NCBI RefSeq assembly: GCF_018619185.1
Contig: NZ_JAAXYC010000002.1
Coordinates: forward strand, 32,562 to 96,561
Source of the DNA: Streptomyces sp. McG3
GTDB taxonomy: Bacteria > Actinomycetota > Actinomycetes > Streptomycetales > Streptomycetaceae
Direction: 5' to 3'
DNA length: 64,000 bases
The position numbers and the translations under genes are program-made. Of the stretch, positions 50,370 through 59,284 are shown in pieces; positions within the stretch are counted from its first letter, which is position 1, and each line of letters starts with the position of its first letter. The notes under the pieces were generated by a model. The model did not search any database. It worked only from the letters and a program-made list of their open reading frames with translations, and was not told the origin of the DNA.

Positions 50370-51137
50370 ATGCGGGTGACCGATTCTTCTGCCGCTCTTC
50401 CGTTTCCGCCCGCCCCGCACACCGGCCTGCCCAGGGCCGACCTCGTGCTGCCCTGCCTCGACGAGGCGGCCGCGCTGCCCTGGGTGCTCGATCGCGTCCC
50501 CGACGGCTGGCGCGCGATCGTGGTCGACAACGGCTCGACCGACGGTTCGGCCGAGCTCGCCCGCTCCCTCGGCGCGCACGTCGTCACGGAGGAACGGCGC
50601 GGGTTCGGCGCGGCCTGCCACGCCGGGCTGCTCGCCGCCGAGGCCGAGTTCGTCTGCTTCTGCGACTGCGACGGCTCGCTGGACCCCGCGCTGCTGACCG
50701 GCTTCGTGCGGCGGATCGCGGACGGCGAGTGCGATCTGCTGCTCGGCCGCCGCCGCCCCGAGGGCCGGGGCGCCTGGCCGCCGCACGCGCGCGCCGGCAA
50801 TCTGGCGCTGGCCCGGATGCTGCGCCGCCGCACGGGTCTGCGGCTGCACGACCTCGGCCCGCTGCGGGCGGCCCGCCGGAGCGATCTGCTCGCCCTGGAC
50901 CTCACCGACCGGCGCAGCGGCTATCCGCTCCAGATGGTGGTCCGGGCCTCGGACGCCGGGCTGCGGGTCGCCGAGAGCGACGTCCCCTACCGGCCGCGCA
51001 CCGGGAAGTCGAAGGTGACCGGCACCTGGCGCGGGACCTGGCAGGCGGTGCGCGACATGCGGGGCGTGCTGCGGGAGCCACCGGCGGACCGGGCGTCCGA
51101 CCGGGCCGGGCGCGCGGAGACGGAGGCCGTTCGATGA
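50370..51137 (+). CDS. Family 2 glycosyltransferase
   Basis: 255 residues, GT-A fold, dolichol-phosphate-sugar-synthase-like. NTP-sugar binding LVLPCLDEAAALPWVLD, VVDNGSTDGSAELA and GFGAACHAGL; the metal-binding acidic motif is CDCDGSLDP. The acceptor side contains LHDLGPLRAARRSDLL and GYPLQMVVRASDAG. No C-terminal membrane helix, so it is a soluble or peripheral enzyme making a polyprenyl-phosphate sugar or similar. ATG at 50370 (GTG at 50376 is possible). Its stop overlaps the next start (ATGA), so it is the first gene of a three-gene coupled operon. Confidence 0.9.
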   Translation: MRVTDSSAALPFPPAPHTGLPRADLVLPCLDEAAALPWVLDRVPDGWRAIVVDNGSTDGSAELARSLGAHVVTEERRGFGAACHAGLLAAEAEFVCFCDCDGSLDPALLTGFVRRIADGECDLLLGRRRPEGRGAWPPHARAGNLALARMLRRRTGLRLHDLGPLRAARRSDLLALDLTDRRSGYPLQMVVRASDAGLRVAESDVPYRPRTGKSKVTGTWRGTWQAVRDMRGVLREPPADRASDRAGRAETEAVR

Positions 51138-51781
51138 GCGCGTACGGACCCACGGAGCTCCTGGTCATCGCGAAGGAGCCGGTGGCGGGGCGGGTCAAGA
51201 CCCGGCTCTGCCCGCCCTTCTCCCCCGCCGAGGCCGCCGAGCTCGCCGCCGCGGCCCTCGCGGACACCCTGGACGCCGTGCTCGCCCTGCCCGCACGGCG
51301 GCGTGTCCTGGTCCTCGACGGGCGGCCGGGCCCCTGGGTGCCTCCGGGCTTCGAGGTGGTGCCGCAGAGCGCGGGCGGCCTCGACGAACGTCTCGCCGCG
51401 GCCTTCGGCGGGTGTACGGGGCCGGCCCTGCTGGTCGGCATGGACACCCCGCAGATCACGTCCGCGCTGCTCGGCCCCGCTCTCGCCCCGGGCGCCTGGG
51501 ACGGCGCCGGGGCCTGGTTCGGTCCGGCCGAGGACGGTGGCTTCTGGGCCCTGGGCCTGGCGGATCCCGATCCCGCTCTGCTGCGCGGAGTGCCGATGTC
51601 CGTCCCGGAAACGGGTGCGGTGCAGCGGCGCAGACTGGTGGAGGCGGGGCTCGCCGTGCGCGATCTGCCGGTCCTGGTCGACGTGGACACCGCTGCCGAC
51701 GCCCACCGGGTCGCGTCGGCGGCGCCGGGCGGCCGGTTCGCCGCGGCGCTCGGCCGACTGACCGGGGCGGGGGTGCGATGA
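51134..51781 (+). CDS. DUF2064 (TIGR04282-type) glycosyltransferase-like protein
   Basis: 215 residues, GT-A-like fold. Landmarks are LLVIAKEPVAGRVKTRLCPP at the N-terminus (nucleotide binding), LLVGMDTPQITSALL and AWFGPAEDGGFWALGL (DUF2064 signatures). Members are found next to GT2 and methyltransferase genes and are annotated as arsenosugar-biosynthesis glycosyltransferases on weak grounds. Start and stop overlap both neighbours (ATGA), so all three products are made together. The real sugar product is unknown. Confidence 0.88.
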   Translation: MSAYGPTELLVIAKEPVAGRVKTRLCPPFSPAEAAELAAAALADTLDAVLALPARRRVLVLDGRPGPWVPPGFEVVPQSAGGLDERLAAAFGGCTGPALLVGMDTPQITSALLGPALAPGAWDGAGAWFGPAEDGGFWALGLADPDPALLRGVPMSVPETGAVQRRRLVEAGLAVRDLPVLVDVDTAADAHRVASAAPGGRFAAALGRLTGAGVR

Positions 51782-52653
51782 GTACGACCGTGCCCTCGTC
51801 GGGGCTCGCCTCCCCGGCCCCGGGCGACCGCGTCGGGGCCCCGGACGCCCACGGAGCGGCCGTCGGCTCCACGGACGCCCCCGGCGCCGCGCCGGTCCGC
51901 ACCGCTCCCTGGGGCGCCGACCCGTACGCCAACGCCCTGCGCACCGGCCGCGGTCCGCTGTTCCTGCGCCGCAACGACGGCTGGCTGCTGCCGCTGGACG
52001 TGGAGCGCTGGTGCTCCCACGCGGGCTCCGCCGACCTGTCCGCGCTGCACCGGTGCGAGGGGCCGGTGCTGGACATCGGCTGCGGGCCGGGGCGGCTGGT
52101 GGCGGAGCTGGCCTCGCTCGGACACCGGGCGCTGGGCATCGACGTCAGCGAGGCGGCGGTGGCCCGCACGCGCGGGCTCGGCGGCGCCGCTCTGCTCCGC
52201 AGCGTGTTCGACCCGCTGCCCGGGGAGGGCCGTTGGGGCACCCTTCTGCTCCTCGACGGCAACATCGGCATCGGGGGCGACCCGGCCGCCCTGCTGGACC
52301 GGGCGGCCGATCTGCTCGGCGTCGGCGGGCTGCTGATCGCCGAGACCGCCCCCGTCGACGTGGACGAGCGGGTCCGGGTCCGGCTCGACGACGGCCGGGA
52401 CGGAACGGACGGGAGGACCGTCCCCGCCTCCGCGCGCGACGCCGAGCCGTTCCCGTGGGCGCGGATCGGGACGCCTGCCCTGCTGCGACACGCCCGCGCG
52501 GGCGGCTGGCTCACGGCCGATCAGTGGGGCGCGGAGGGGCGGACCTTCGTCTCGCTGCGCCGGCCGGTACGGGAGCGGAGCCCCCGGACCAGCAGCCAGA
52601 GCGCGGAGAGTGCGAACAGCACGCCGGTGATCAGCAGCCAGTTGCCGAAGTAG
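51778..52653 (+). CDS. Class I SAM-dependent methyltransferase
   Basis: 291 residues. SAM-binding motif VLDIGCGPGRLV at about 98, acidic residue in GIDVSEAA, and LLLLDGNIGIGGDP in the middle. The N-terminal ~45 residues are low complexity (Ala/Pro/Gly), so a later start is possible, but ATGA overlap with the previous gene favours 51778. The last 133 bases run antisense to the end of the convergent membrane-protein gene. The Ser-rich C-terminal tail after SLRRPV looks non-conserved. Third gene of the GT2/DUF2064 operon. Substrate unknown. Confidence 0.85.
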   Translation: MSTTVPSSGLASPAPGDRVGAPDAHGAAVGSTDAPGAAPVRTAPWGADPYANALRTGRGPLFLRRNDGWLLPLDVERWCSHAGSADLSALHRCEGPVLDIGCGPGRLVAELASLGHRALGIDVSEAAVARTRGLGGAALLRSVFDPLPGEGRWGTLLLLDGNIGIGGDPAALLDRAADLLGVGGLLIAETAPVDVDERVRVRLDDGRDGTDGRTVPASARDAEPFPWARIGTPALLRHARAGGWLTADQWGAEGRTFVSLRRPVRERSPRTSSQSAESANSTPVISSQLPK

Positions 52654-53048
52654 ACGTCCGGGGAGGTGCCGGCGGCGGCCTCGTACCGCCGTTCGGTGCG
52701 CCGGGCGATCAGCGGGAACCAGATCAGCAGGAGCAGTCCGGAGAGGAACGCCGGCACCCGGACGAAGTTCACCAGGGCCGGCCGGGGGCCGAGCGCGGCG
52801 CGCAGCGCCCGGTCGGCCCCCGCGTACACCGGCAGCAGCACCAGGTCGTGCAGGACGGCCGACCCGGCGAACCAGAGCAGCACGCCGACGGTGTCCCCGT
52901 CCAGCAGCCGTACGCCCGCGTAACCGGCGAGGCAGAACGTGGCGGCGAGCAGCAGCAGGTGGAGCGGGCCCTCGCCGTACAGGCGGCGCGGCGAGAAGCG
53001 CGAGCGGCGGGGGGCGGGGGACGCGGGCGGCAGGGCTCGGGTGGACAT
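52521..53048 (-). CDS. Small integral membrane protein, partner of the molybdopterin oxidoreductase
   Basis: 175 residues with about four membrane helices (LHLLLLAATFCLAGYAGV; VLLWFAGSAVLHDLVLLPVYAG; NFVRVPAFLSGLLLLIWFPLIA; LLITGVLFALSALWLLVRGL). I do not recognise a named family. The start codon shares one base with the previous gene's stop (TGATG), so it is translated with the molybdopterin enzyme and may assemble with its membrane half. The gene end overlaps the convergent methyltransferase by 133 bp. Confidence 0.8.
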   Translation of the reverse strand: MSTRALPPASPAPRRSRFSPRRLYGEGPLHLLLLAATFCLAGYAGVRLLDGDTVGVLLWFAGSAVLHDLVLLPVYAGADRALRAALGPRPALVNFVRVPAFLSGLLLLIWFPLIARRTERRYEAAAGTSPDVYFGNWLLITGVLFALSALWLLVRGLRSRTGRRSETKVRPSAPH

Positions 53049-54319
53049 CACAGCTCTCCGAACGTCAGGGTCTCGACCCACTTGGTGTTCAGCACCCCGG
53101 GCGCGGCGGGGACGATGATCCTGGCCGGGTAGCCGTGGTCCGCCGACAGCGGCGCGCCGTTCACCTCCAGTGCCAGCAGCGAACGGCCGTCGCGGACCTG
53201 GTTGTCGCGCAGCGCCGCCTTGCGGAACGAGCCACTGCGCTGGAGCGACTCGACGAACACGCCCGGCGGCCGGTCCGGGTATCCGGCGAGCGCCGCCAGG
53301 TCGGAGAGCCGCACCCCGCGCCACCGCTGGTCCGAGGTCGACCAGCCCTCCACGCAGGCGATCGGGAGCGCGGCGCCGTGCTGTTCCATGGCCAGCAGCT
53401 CGGCCCGGGAGAAGCGGAACTCCCCGGCCGGTCCCCGTACCGTCAGCCGCCAGCGCTCGTCGGTGTCGGCGGGCCTGATCCGTACGGCGGCGGCGGTCTT
53501 GTTGATCTGGAAGGCGTTCGGGCCGGGCCCCGGGTCGGTGCCGCCGCGCGGGGTGAGGAGCGCGATGCGGCGCAGCGGCCCGTCGAAGCTGCGACCGGCC
53601 GAGGTGATCAGCAGCAGCAGCGAACCGGCCCCCACGAGGGCCAGCGCGCCGCGCCGGGACAGGGTGGCGGGCAGCGGGTCGGGGGCGGCGAGGGTGTCCG
53701 GTTCGCCGCGCGGGATACCGTTGCGCAACACCCGTACGGCCTGTGGCGTCTTGAGGGCCACATGGGCGACGAACCCGGCGAGGAAGACCCAGGCCCCGTA
53801 GAAGTGCAGGGTGTAGAAGGACCCGGGGAAGAGGTAGTCCAGCTGGATGTTGAGCAGCCCGGTGATGAACTGGAACAGTGCCCCGCCCACGAGCAGCAGC
53901 AGCGAGATCCGTTCCAGGGCGTGGCCCACGGAACGGGCGGGCGGCAGCGCGAAGAGCCGGGGGACCACCGACCAGAGCTTGGCGAGCAGGACGGGCACGA
54001 GAACGATGCCGACGGTGACGTGCAGGCCCTGGGTCAGCCGGTAGAGCCAGTGCGGGCCGGTCGGCCAGGAGAACAGGTAGAAGCCGAGCCACCCCTTGCC
54101 CGGGGTCTTGTCGTTGACCCGGTTCAGGTCGGGGTTGTAGGCCGCGTACGAGAGCAGACCGGTGACGAACAGCAGGGTGAGTCCGGCGAGCAGGATGACG
54201 CCGAGCACGGCGGTGAAGCGCGCTCCGCGCACGGGGCTGCGCCAGAATGCCGGGTCGGCGGGGGTGCGCAGGGCACGGAGGGAGTCGGGGAGGGAGCGGA
54301 TGCGGCGGCGTTCGGGCAT
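53048..54319 (-). CDS. Cytochrome b561-like / sulfite-oxidase-type molybdopterin oxidoreductase fusion
   Basis: 423 residues. The N-terminal ~215 residues hold five membrane helices with histidines in positions typical for heme b ligation (GPHWLYRLTQGLHVTVG; FYTLHFYGAWVFLAGFVAHVALK). After a linker comes a further hydrophobic segment (ALALVGAGSLLLLITSAG) and a YedY/sulfite-oxidase-like domain: FRFSRAELLAM, the molybdenum-ligating Cys in IACVEGWS, and SADHGYPARIIVP. It would move electrons between the quinone pool or membrane and an extracytoplasmic substrate, perhaps oxidised methionine or another S/N-oxide. Start at 54319 chosen because codons upstream are low complexity. Coupled to the small membrane protein downstream. 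Confidence 0.9.
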   Translation of the reverse strand: MPERRRIRSLPDSLRALRTPADPAFWRSPVRGARFTAVLGVILLAGLTLLFVTGLLSYAAYNPDLNRVNDKTPGKGWLGFYLFSWPTGPHWLYRLTQGLHVTVGIVLVPVLLAKLWSVVPRLFALPPARSVGHALERISLLLLVGGALFQFITGLLNIQLDYLFPGSFYTLHFYGAWVFLAGFVAHVALKTPQAVRVLRNGIPRGEPDTLAAPDPLPATLSRRGALALVGAGSLLLLITSAGRSFDGPLRRIALLTPRGGTDPGPGPNAFQINKTAAAVRIRPADTDERWRLTVRGPAGEFRFSRAELLAMEQHGAALPIACVEGWSTSDQRWRGVRLSDLAALAGYPDRPPGVFVESLQRSGSFRKAALRDNQVRDGRSLLALEVNGAPLSADHGYPARIIVPAAPGVLNTKWVETLTFGEL

Positions 54320-54495
54320 GAGGCCGACGCTAGGCGGGGAACAGCGCCGACGGGCGGAAGCGACTCCTGACGAAACTCTGACATCGCGGCCGTACGGGGG
54401 AACGGGCATCGCCGCCGGACGAGCGAATCTGACGGTTCGATGACGCGGCCCTGTCGTACCGCCCGATCGCGGCCCGGTGTGCATAGCGTGCCAGC

Positions 54496-55935
54496 GTGAA
54501 GACCGAGGACGCCACCCCCACGGACACCGCAGGCGGCACGGGGCACGGCCCGCCCGCACCACCGGACCACGACCCCGACCGCACCCGGCGCGCGGGGCGG
54601 GCCGACCTGGTCGCCGCCGCCGCGGGCGTGCTGCTGGTCACGGCCGCGGTGGTTCTCGGCCATGTCATCCAGAACCGGGACGGGAGTCTGCGCGCCCAGT
54701 GGCCGCCGCTGCTGGCTTCCTGGGACCCGCACCTGGGTCCGGGCACCCCGGCCGCTCTGATCATGGCGGTGCTGGTGGTCGCTCACGGCCCGGCGCTCGC
54801 CGCCCGGCTGCCCTGGCGTGGGCTGCTGGCCGCGGCCTGGGCCGGGTCGATGGCCTGGGTCTTCTCGATGGCGCTGATCGACGGCTGGTACCGGGGTGTC
54901 GCGAAGCGGCTCACCACGAAGCACGAGTACCTGCGGGTCATCGACCGCTTCGAGGACATTCCCGCCACCCTGCGCGACTTCACGAACCACATCGTGATCG
55001 GCGAGCCCGGCAACTGGCCCGCGCATATCGCCGGGCATCCGCCGGGCGCGACGCTGACCTTCGTGTGGCTGGACCGCATCGGTCTCGGTGGCGGCGCCTG
55101 GGCGGCCGTCTTCTGCGTCGTGGTGGGCGGTTCGGGGGTGCTGGCCGCCCTGACCACCCTGCGCCTGCTGGCCGACGAGCGCCTGGCCAGGCGCGCCGCG
55201 CCCTTCCTCGTCCTCGCCCCGGCCGCCGTCTGGGCGGGCGTCTCCGCCGACGGCTACTTCACGGCCGTGGCCGCCTGGTCGGTGGCGCTGCTCGCGCTGG
55301 CCGCCACCCGCCGGGTCCGCTTCCCGGCCGCGGCGGCGGCCGGCGGGGGTCTGCTGTTCGGGTGGACCTGCTACCTCAGTTACGGGCTGGGGCTGATGGC
55401 GGCCGTGCTGCTGGCGGTGCTGGTGCTCGTCCGGACCGCACGACCGGTGCCGTTGTTCCTGCTCGGCGCCCTCGTGGTCCCGGTGGCCTTCACGCTCGCC
55501 GGGTTCAACTGGTGGACGGCCTACCACCTGTTGGTCGAGCGCTACTACCAGGGCGCGGGCGGCGTCCGCCCGTACGGCTACTGGGTCTGGGCCAATCTGG
55601 CCTGCGCGACCCTCGCGGGCGGGCTCGCCGCCGTCGCCGGGCTGCGCCGGAGCGCGGTGGCCGTGCCCGGCGCGGTACGGGCACTGCGGGGCGGCTCCGC
55701 GGCGGCCTCCCCGGAAGCGAGGCTGGCGCTGCTCGTCCTGGCGGCGCTGGCGGCGCTGCTCGCCGCGGACCTCTCCGGCATGAGCAAGGCGGAGACCGAG
55801 CGCATCTGGCAGCCGTTCCTGCTGTGGCTGCTGCCGGCGACGGCGCTGCTCCCCCGTCGGGGTGTGCGGTGGTGGCTGGCCGCCTCGGCCATTCCGGCCC
55901 TGCTGATCAACCACCTTCTGTGGACCGGGTGGTGA
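54496..55935 (+). CDS. Multi-pass membrane protein, GT-C/mannosyltransferase-like
   Basis: 479 residues with about ten membrane helices. The large first external loop contains acidic and aromatic residues (NRDGSLRAQWPPLLASWDP) and later IAGHPPGATLTFVWLDRIG. This layout fits polyprenyl-phosphate-sugar-dependent GT-C enzymes (ArnT/PMT relatives), though no clear DxD or DE motif is certain. GTG start at 54496. Near the GT2 gene that could make its lipid-linked sugar donor. It converges on the ABC-2 permease gene with 28 bases between stops. Function is tentative. Confidence 0.78.
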   Translation: MKTEDATPTDTAGGTGHGPPAPPDHDPDRTRRAGRADLVAAAAGVLLVTAAVVLGHVIQNRDGSLRAQWPPLLASWDPHLGPGTPAALIMAVLVVAHGPALAARLPWRGLLAAAWAGSMAWVFSMALIDGWYRGVAKRLTTKHEYLRVIDRFEDIPATLRDFTNHIVIGEPGNWPAHIAGHPPGATLTFVWLDRIGLGGGAWAAVFCVVVGGSGVLAALTTLRLLADERLARRAAPFLVLAPAAVWAGVSADGYFTAVAAWSVALLALAATRRVRFPAAAAAGGGLLFGWTCYLSYGLGLMAAVLLAVLVLVRTARPVPLFLLGALVVPVAFTLAGFNWWTAYHLLVERYYQGAGGVRPYGYWVWANLACATLAGGLAAVAGLRRSAVAVPGAVRALRGGSAAASPEARLALLVLAALAALLAADLSGMSKAETERIWQPFLLWLLPATALLPRRGVRWWLAASAIPALLINHLLWTGW

Positions 55936-55963
55936 TGGCACACCAGTGGGACCTCTACGTCCT

Positions 55964-57622
55964 TCACTTGGTCTCCAGGTCCCGGCGGCGGAAGCCCGTC
56001 AGCCCCAGCAGGATCAGTCCGGCGGCGACAGCGGTCAGGGCGAGCAGCGGGGTCCAGTTCATCCCGGCGGCCGGGAGTCGCGGCACATGGCCGAAGGGCG
56101 ACAGGTTCTCCATCCAGCCCGGGAGCTGGAGGACCGGCCCCAGGTACCCGACGACGAACGCGTACACGGGCACGATCCACGCCACCGCTCCCGCATGTGG
56201 GAACCAGCCGAAGAGCAGGACGGCCACGCCGACGGTCACCCACAGGGCGGGGGCGTACGCGGCGGCCGCTCCGACCAGGTCGAGGACCAGGCCCCCGTCC
56301 CCCGCCGACGCCGCGCCCGAGAGGCCGAAGCCCAGCCCGGCGAGGACCAGCAGCGCGGTGCCGCCGGCCAGTGCGACGGCGACATGGCTTCCGAGCCAGC
56401 GGTTCCGGGAGAGGCCGGTGGCCAGCAGCGGTTCGGCGCGGCCTGCGCTCTCCTCGGCGCGCGGTCGCAGCGCGGCCATCACCACGTACACGGCGGCGAC
56501 CACCGCGACGACCACCATCACCATGGACGCGAACGACTCGGCCACGGTGCTGCCACCGATCTTCGCCAGCGCCTCCTGGACCTGTTCGACGTCCTTCACC
56601 ATGTCGGCTGCCTCGCCGAGGATCGAGCCGTACATGACGCCCATCAGGCACAGCCCGGCGCCGAAGCCGAGCAGGGTCGCCCGGTGCAGCCGCAGGGCGA
56701 AGCCGAAGGGCCGGGTGAGGGCGTCGGACGCCGTACGCCGGCCGAGCCGCGCGGCGCGCAGGCCCGCGCCGACATCGCGTCGGGTGCTCAGGACGAATCC
56801 GTACGCCGCGGTCAGCGCGGCGAGGGCCAGGCAGAGCGCCAACGGCCACCACCGGTCGTCGACGAAGACGTAGGTGCGCTGGATCCAGCCGATCGGGCTC
56901 AACCAGGACAGGGCGTCGTTGCCCACGTCGCCGGAGGCCCGCAGCACATAGGCGGCGCCGATCGCCGCGAGCGCCATGCCCGAGGCTCCCCGGGTATGTG
57001 GCGTGATCTGTGCGGTGACCGCGGCGATCCCGGCGAAGACGAGCCCGATCGCGGCATGGGTGAGGCCGTACAGCAGCGCCCCGCCGGGGCCGATTCCGTC
57101 GATGCCCATCGCGGTGAGGCCCAGGGCCAGCAGCAGGGCGAGCGCGAGGTTGGCCACGGCGGCGAGTGCCAGTGCGGAGGCGAGGTGGGCGTGGTGCCCG
57201 ACGACGGTGGAGCGGACCAGTTCGGCGCGGCCGGTCTCCTCCTCGTCGCGGGTGTGTCGGGTGACGATCAGGATGCTCATCAGACCCACCAGGACGGCCA
57301 TGAAGCCGATCAGTTGGTGACCGAGCATCGCCCCGGCGGTGTAGTCGGAGAGGTAGTGACGAGGGCCGGTCATGGCGAGCGCGGCCGGGCTGTCCATGGA
57401 GCCGACGGCGGTGGCGCGTTCCTCGGGAGTGGAGTAGAGCGCCTTGTACTCGGACGCCGTGGCCAGCGTGCCCAGGGTGAGGGCGAGCAGCCATACGGAC
57501 ATGCGGACGCGGTCCCGGCGCAGTCCGAACCGGACCAGGGTCCCGGTACCGGTGAAGGCGACGGAGGCCCCGGTGGGCGCGGACCTTCCGGAGGCGTCGA
57601 GCGGCGTGGCGGTGCTGGTCAT
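55964..57622 (-). CDS. ABC-2 type exporter permease
   Basis: 552 residues with about twelve membrane helices in two repeats, as in the large single-chain permeases of actinobacterial drug exporters (OleC5/tetronasin type). Recurrent features are [17 protein letters not shown] near the start, [18 protein letters not shown] in the first cytoplasmic loop, and the matching [22 protein letters not shown] in the second half. The C-terminal [13 protein letters not shown] is typical. ATG at 57622 overlaps the ATPase stop (ATGA). With the ATPase it forms an efflux pump; substrate unknown. Confidence 0.9.
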   Translation of the reverse strand: MTSTATPLDASGRSAPTGASVAFTGTGTLVRFGLRRDRVRMSVWLLALTLGTLATASEYKALYSTPEERATAVGSMDSPAALAMTGPRHYLSDYTAGAMLGHQLIGFMAVLVGLMSILIVTRHTRDEEETGRAELVRSTVVGHHAHLASALALAAVANLALALLLALGLTAMGIDGIGPGGALLYGLTHAAIGLVFAGIAAVTAQITPHTRGASGMALAAIGAAYVLRASGDVGNDALSWLSPIGWIQRTYVFVDDRWWPLALCLALAALTAAYGFVLSTRRDVGAGLRAARLGRRTASDALTRPFGFALRLHRATLLGFGAGLCLMGVMYGSILGEAADMVKDVEQVQEALAKIGGSTVAESFASMVMVVVAVVAAVYVVMAALRPRAEESAGRAEPLLATGLSRNRWLGSHVAVALAGGTALLVLAGLGFGLSGAASAGDGGLVLDLVGAAAAYAPALWVTVGVAVLLFGWFPHAGAVAWIVPVYAFVVGYLGPVLQLPGWMENLSPFGHVPRLPAAGMNWTPLLALTAVAAGLILLGLTGFRRRDLETK

Positions 57623-58614
57623 CGGGGAACGCCGCCCTTCCCGCCGGTGGAGGTGGAGGGTGTCCCGTCGGAGTACGTCGGCGCGCCGGAGGGCGCGGGG
57701 TCGCCGTTCCCCGTACGTCCGTTGGACGCGAGCTCGTCGCCGTAGTGGCGCAGCATCAGCTCTTCGAGCGTCGGCGGATGGCTGGTCAGGCTCCGGATGC
57801 CGAACTCGCCGAGCCTGTGGATCGCGGCGTCGAGGTGTGCTCCGTCCACGGCGAAGTTCACTCTCCGGTCCATCGCCTTCAGTCCGTGCACCCCGGGCAC
57901 GGCGTCGAGTCCGGTGGCCGGGCGCTCCGTCTCGGCCTCGACGGTCGTGCGCGTGAGGTGGCGCATCTCGCCGAGCGTGCCCGACTGCACGGTGCGGCCC
58001 CGGCGGACGATGCTGACGCGGTCGCAGAGCTTCTCCACCTGGGCCAGGATGTGGCTGGAGAGCAGCACGGTCTTCCCCGCCGCCTTCGCCTGGAGGATGA
58101 CGTCCTGGAAGACGACCTCCATCAGGGGGTCGAGGCCCGCCGTGGGCTCGTCGAGGAGGAGCAGTTCGGCGTCGGAGGCGAGCGCGGCGACGATGGCGAC
58201 CTTCTGCCGGTTGCCCTTGGAGTAGGCGCGGCCCTTCTTGACCGGATCGAGGTCGAACCGTTCGATGAGTTCGTCGCGCCTTCGCCGGTCGAGGCCGCCG
58301 CGCAGCTTCGCCAGCAGGTCGATGGCCTCTCCTCCGGTGAGGCCCGGCCACAGCTCCACGTCCCCGGGGACGTAGGCGAGCCGCCGGTGCAGCTCGACCG
58401 CGTCCTTCCACGGGTCCTTGCCGAGGAGTCGGGCACCGCCGGAGTCGGCGCGCAGCAGCCCCAGCAGGATGCGGATCGTCGTGGACTTGCCGGCCCCGTT
58501 GGGTCCGAGGAAGCCGTGGACCTCACCTGCTTCGACGGCGAGGTCGAGGCCGGTGAGGGCGTGCGTCCGGCCGAACGACTTGTGCAGTCCGGCGACGGTG
58601 ATGGCCTTCTTCAT
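57619..58614 (-). CDS. ABC exporter ATPase (drug-resistance type)
   Basis: 331 residues. Walker [10 protein letters not shown], signature [11 protein letters not shown] (a variant of LSGGQ common in this subfamily), Walker [14 protein letters not shown], and H-loop LSSHIL. The C-terminal ~100 residues are the DrrA-type extension, ending in a disordered Gly/Ser/Pro tail. ATG at 58614. Divergent from a GbsR/MarR regulator, with palindromes between, so regulated export is likely. Confidence 0.93.
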   Translation of the reverse strand: MKKAITVAGLHKSFGRTHALTGLDLAVEAGEVHGFLGPNGAGKSTTIRILLGLLRADSGGARLLGKDPWKDAVELHRRLAYVPGDVELWPGLTGGEAIDLLAKLRGGLDRRRRDELIERFDLDPVKKGRAYSKGNRQKVAIVAALASDAELLLLDEPTAGLDPLMEVVFQDVILQAKAAGKTVLLSSHILAQVEKLCDRVSIVRRGRTVQSGTLGEMRHLTRTTVEAETERPATGLDAVPGVHGLKAMDRRVNFAVDGAHLDAAIHRLGEFGIRSLTSHPPTLEELMLRHYGDELASNGRTGNGDPAPSGAPTYSDGTPSTSTGGKGGVPR

Positions 58615-58616
58615 AT

Positions 58617-58641
58617 TTCGAAAGTACGCTTCTTTCAGAAG
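58617..58641. promoter_or_regulatory. Operator candidates between the ABC exporter and its regulator
   Basis: TTTCGAAA (58617-58624) and CTTCT-TTC-AGAAG (58629-58641) are two adjacent perfect palindromes in an AT-rich patch just upstream of the ATPase start. They are good candidates for binding the divergent GbsR/MarR protein. Confidence 0.55.
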
Positions 58642-58737
58642 TGTGTGAAGTTAAGAAACCATATGAATCGCTCGATAGACTGGCCGAGGATGCGGGCAAA
58701 AACGCGTGTCAGGAACCACAGGGACCGGGGTCGGAGC

Positions 58738-59247
58738 ATGGATGAGCGGCGGGCAGAGAGCCGCGTGGACGGCGGCGACGACGAGGCGGCCCTCTCCCTC
58801 TTCGTGGAGCGCTTCGCCGCCCAACTGGTCCAGGCGGGCATGTCACGCATGCCGGCCAGGGTCTTCGCCGCCCTGCTCTCGTCGGAGCGCGGAGCACTCA
58901 CCTCCGCCGAACTGGGCGAGCTGCTGAAGATCAGCCCGGCGGCCGTGTCGGGAGCCGTCCGCTATCTCGCCCAGGTCAACATGGTCAGCCGTGAGCGGGA
59001 GCCGGGGTCCCGGCGTGAGCGCTATCGCGTGCAGGGCGACCAGTGGTACACCGCACTGCTGGAGCGGGACACCATGATGAAGAACTGGCAGGCCACGATG
59101 CAGGAGGGCGTGGACCGGTTCGGCCTCGACACCCCGCAGGGACGCCGGATCAACGACACCCTGGAGTTCTTCCGGTTCCTGGAGAAGGAGCTCGGGTCGC
59201 TGATGCAGCGTTGGGCCGCGCACCGGGCCGAACACCTCGGCGGCTGA
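58738..59247 (+). CDS. GbsR/MarR-family transcriptional regulator
   Basis: 169 residues. Winged helix with MPARVFAALLSSERGALTSAELGELLKISPAAVSGAVRYLAQVNMVSREREPGSRRERYRV, a pattern of GbsR/MarR regulators beside ABC exporters. The C-terminal helices (GRRINDTLEFFRFLEKELGSLMQRW) form the dimer and ligand region. ATG at 58738. Likely an autoregulated repressor of the divergent exporter genes. Confidence 0.88.
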   Translation: MDERRAESRVDGGDDEAALSLFVERFAAQLVQAGMSRMPARVFAALLSSERGALTSAELGELLKISPAAVSGAVRYLAQVNMVSREREPGSRRERYRVQGDQWYTALLERDTMMKNWQATMQEGVDRFGLDTPQGRRINDTLEFFRFLEKELGSLMQRWAAHRAEHLGG

Positions 59248-59284
59248 GAACGCGGCGCCCGGCAGGACGCTTCCTCAACGCCCT

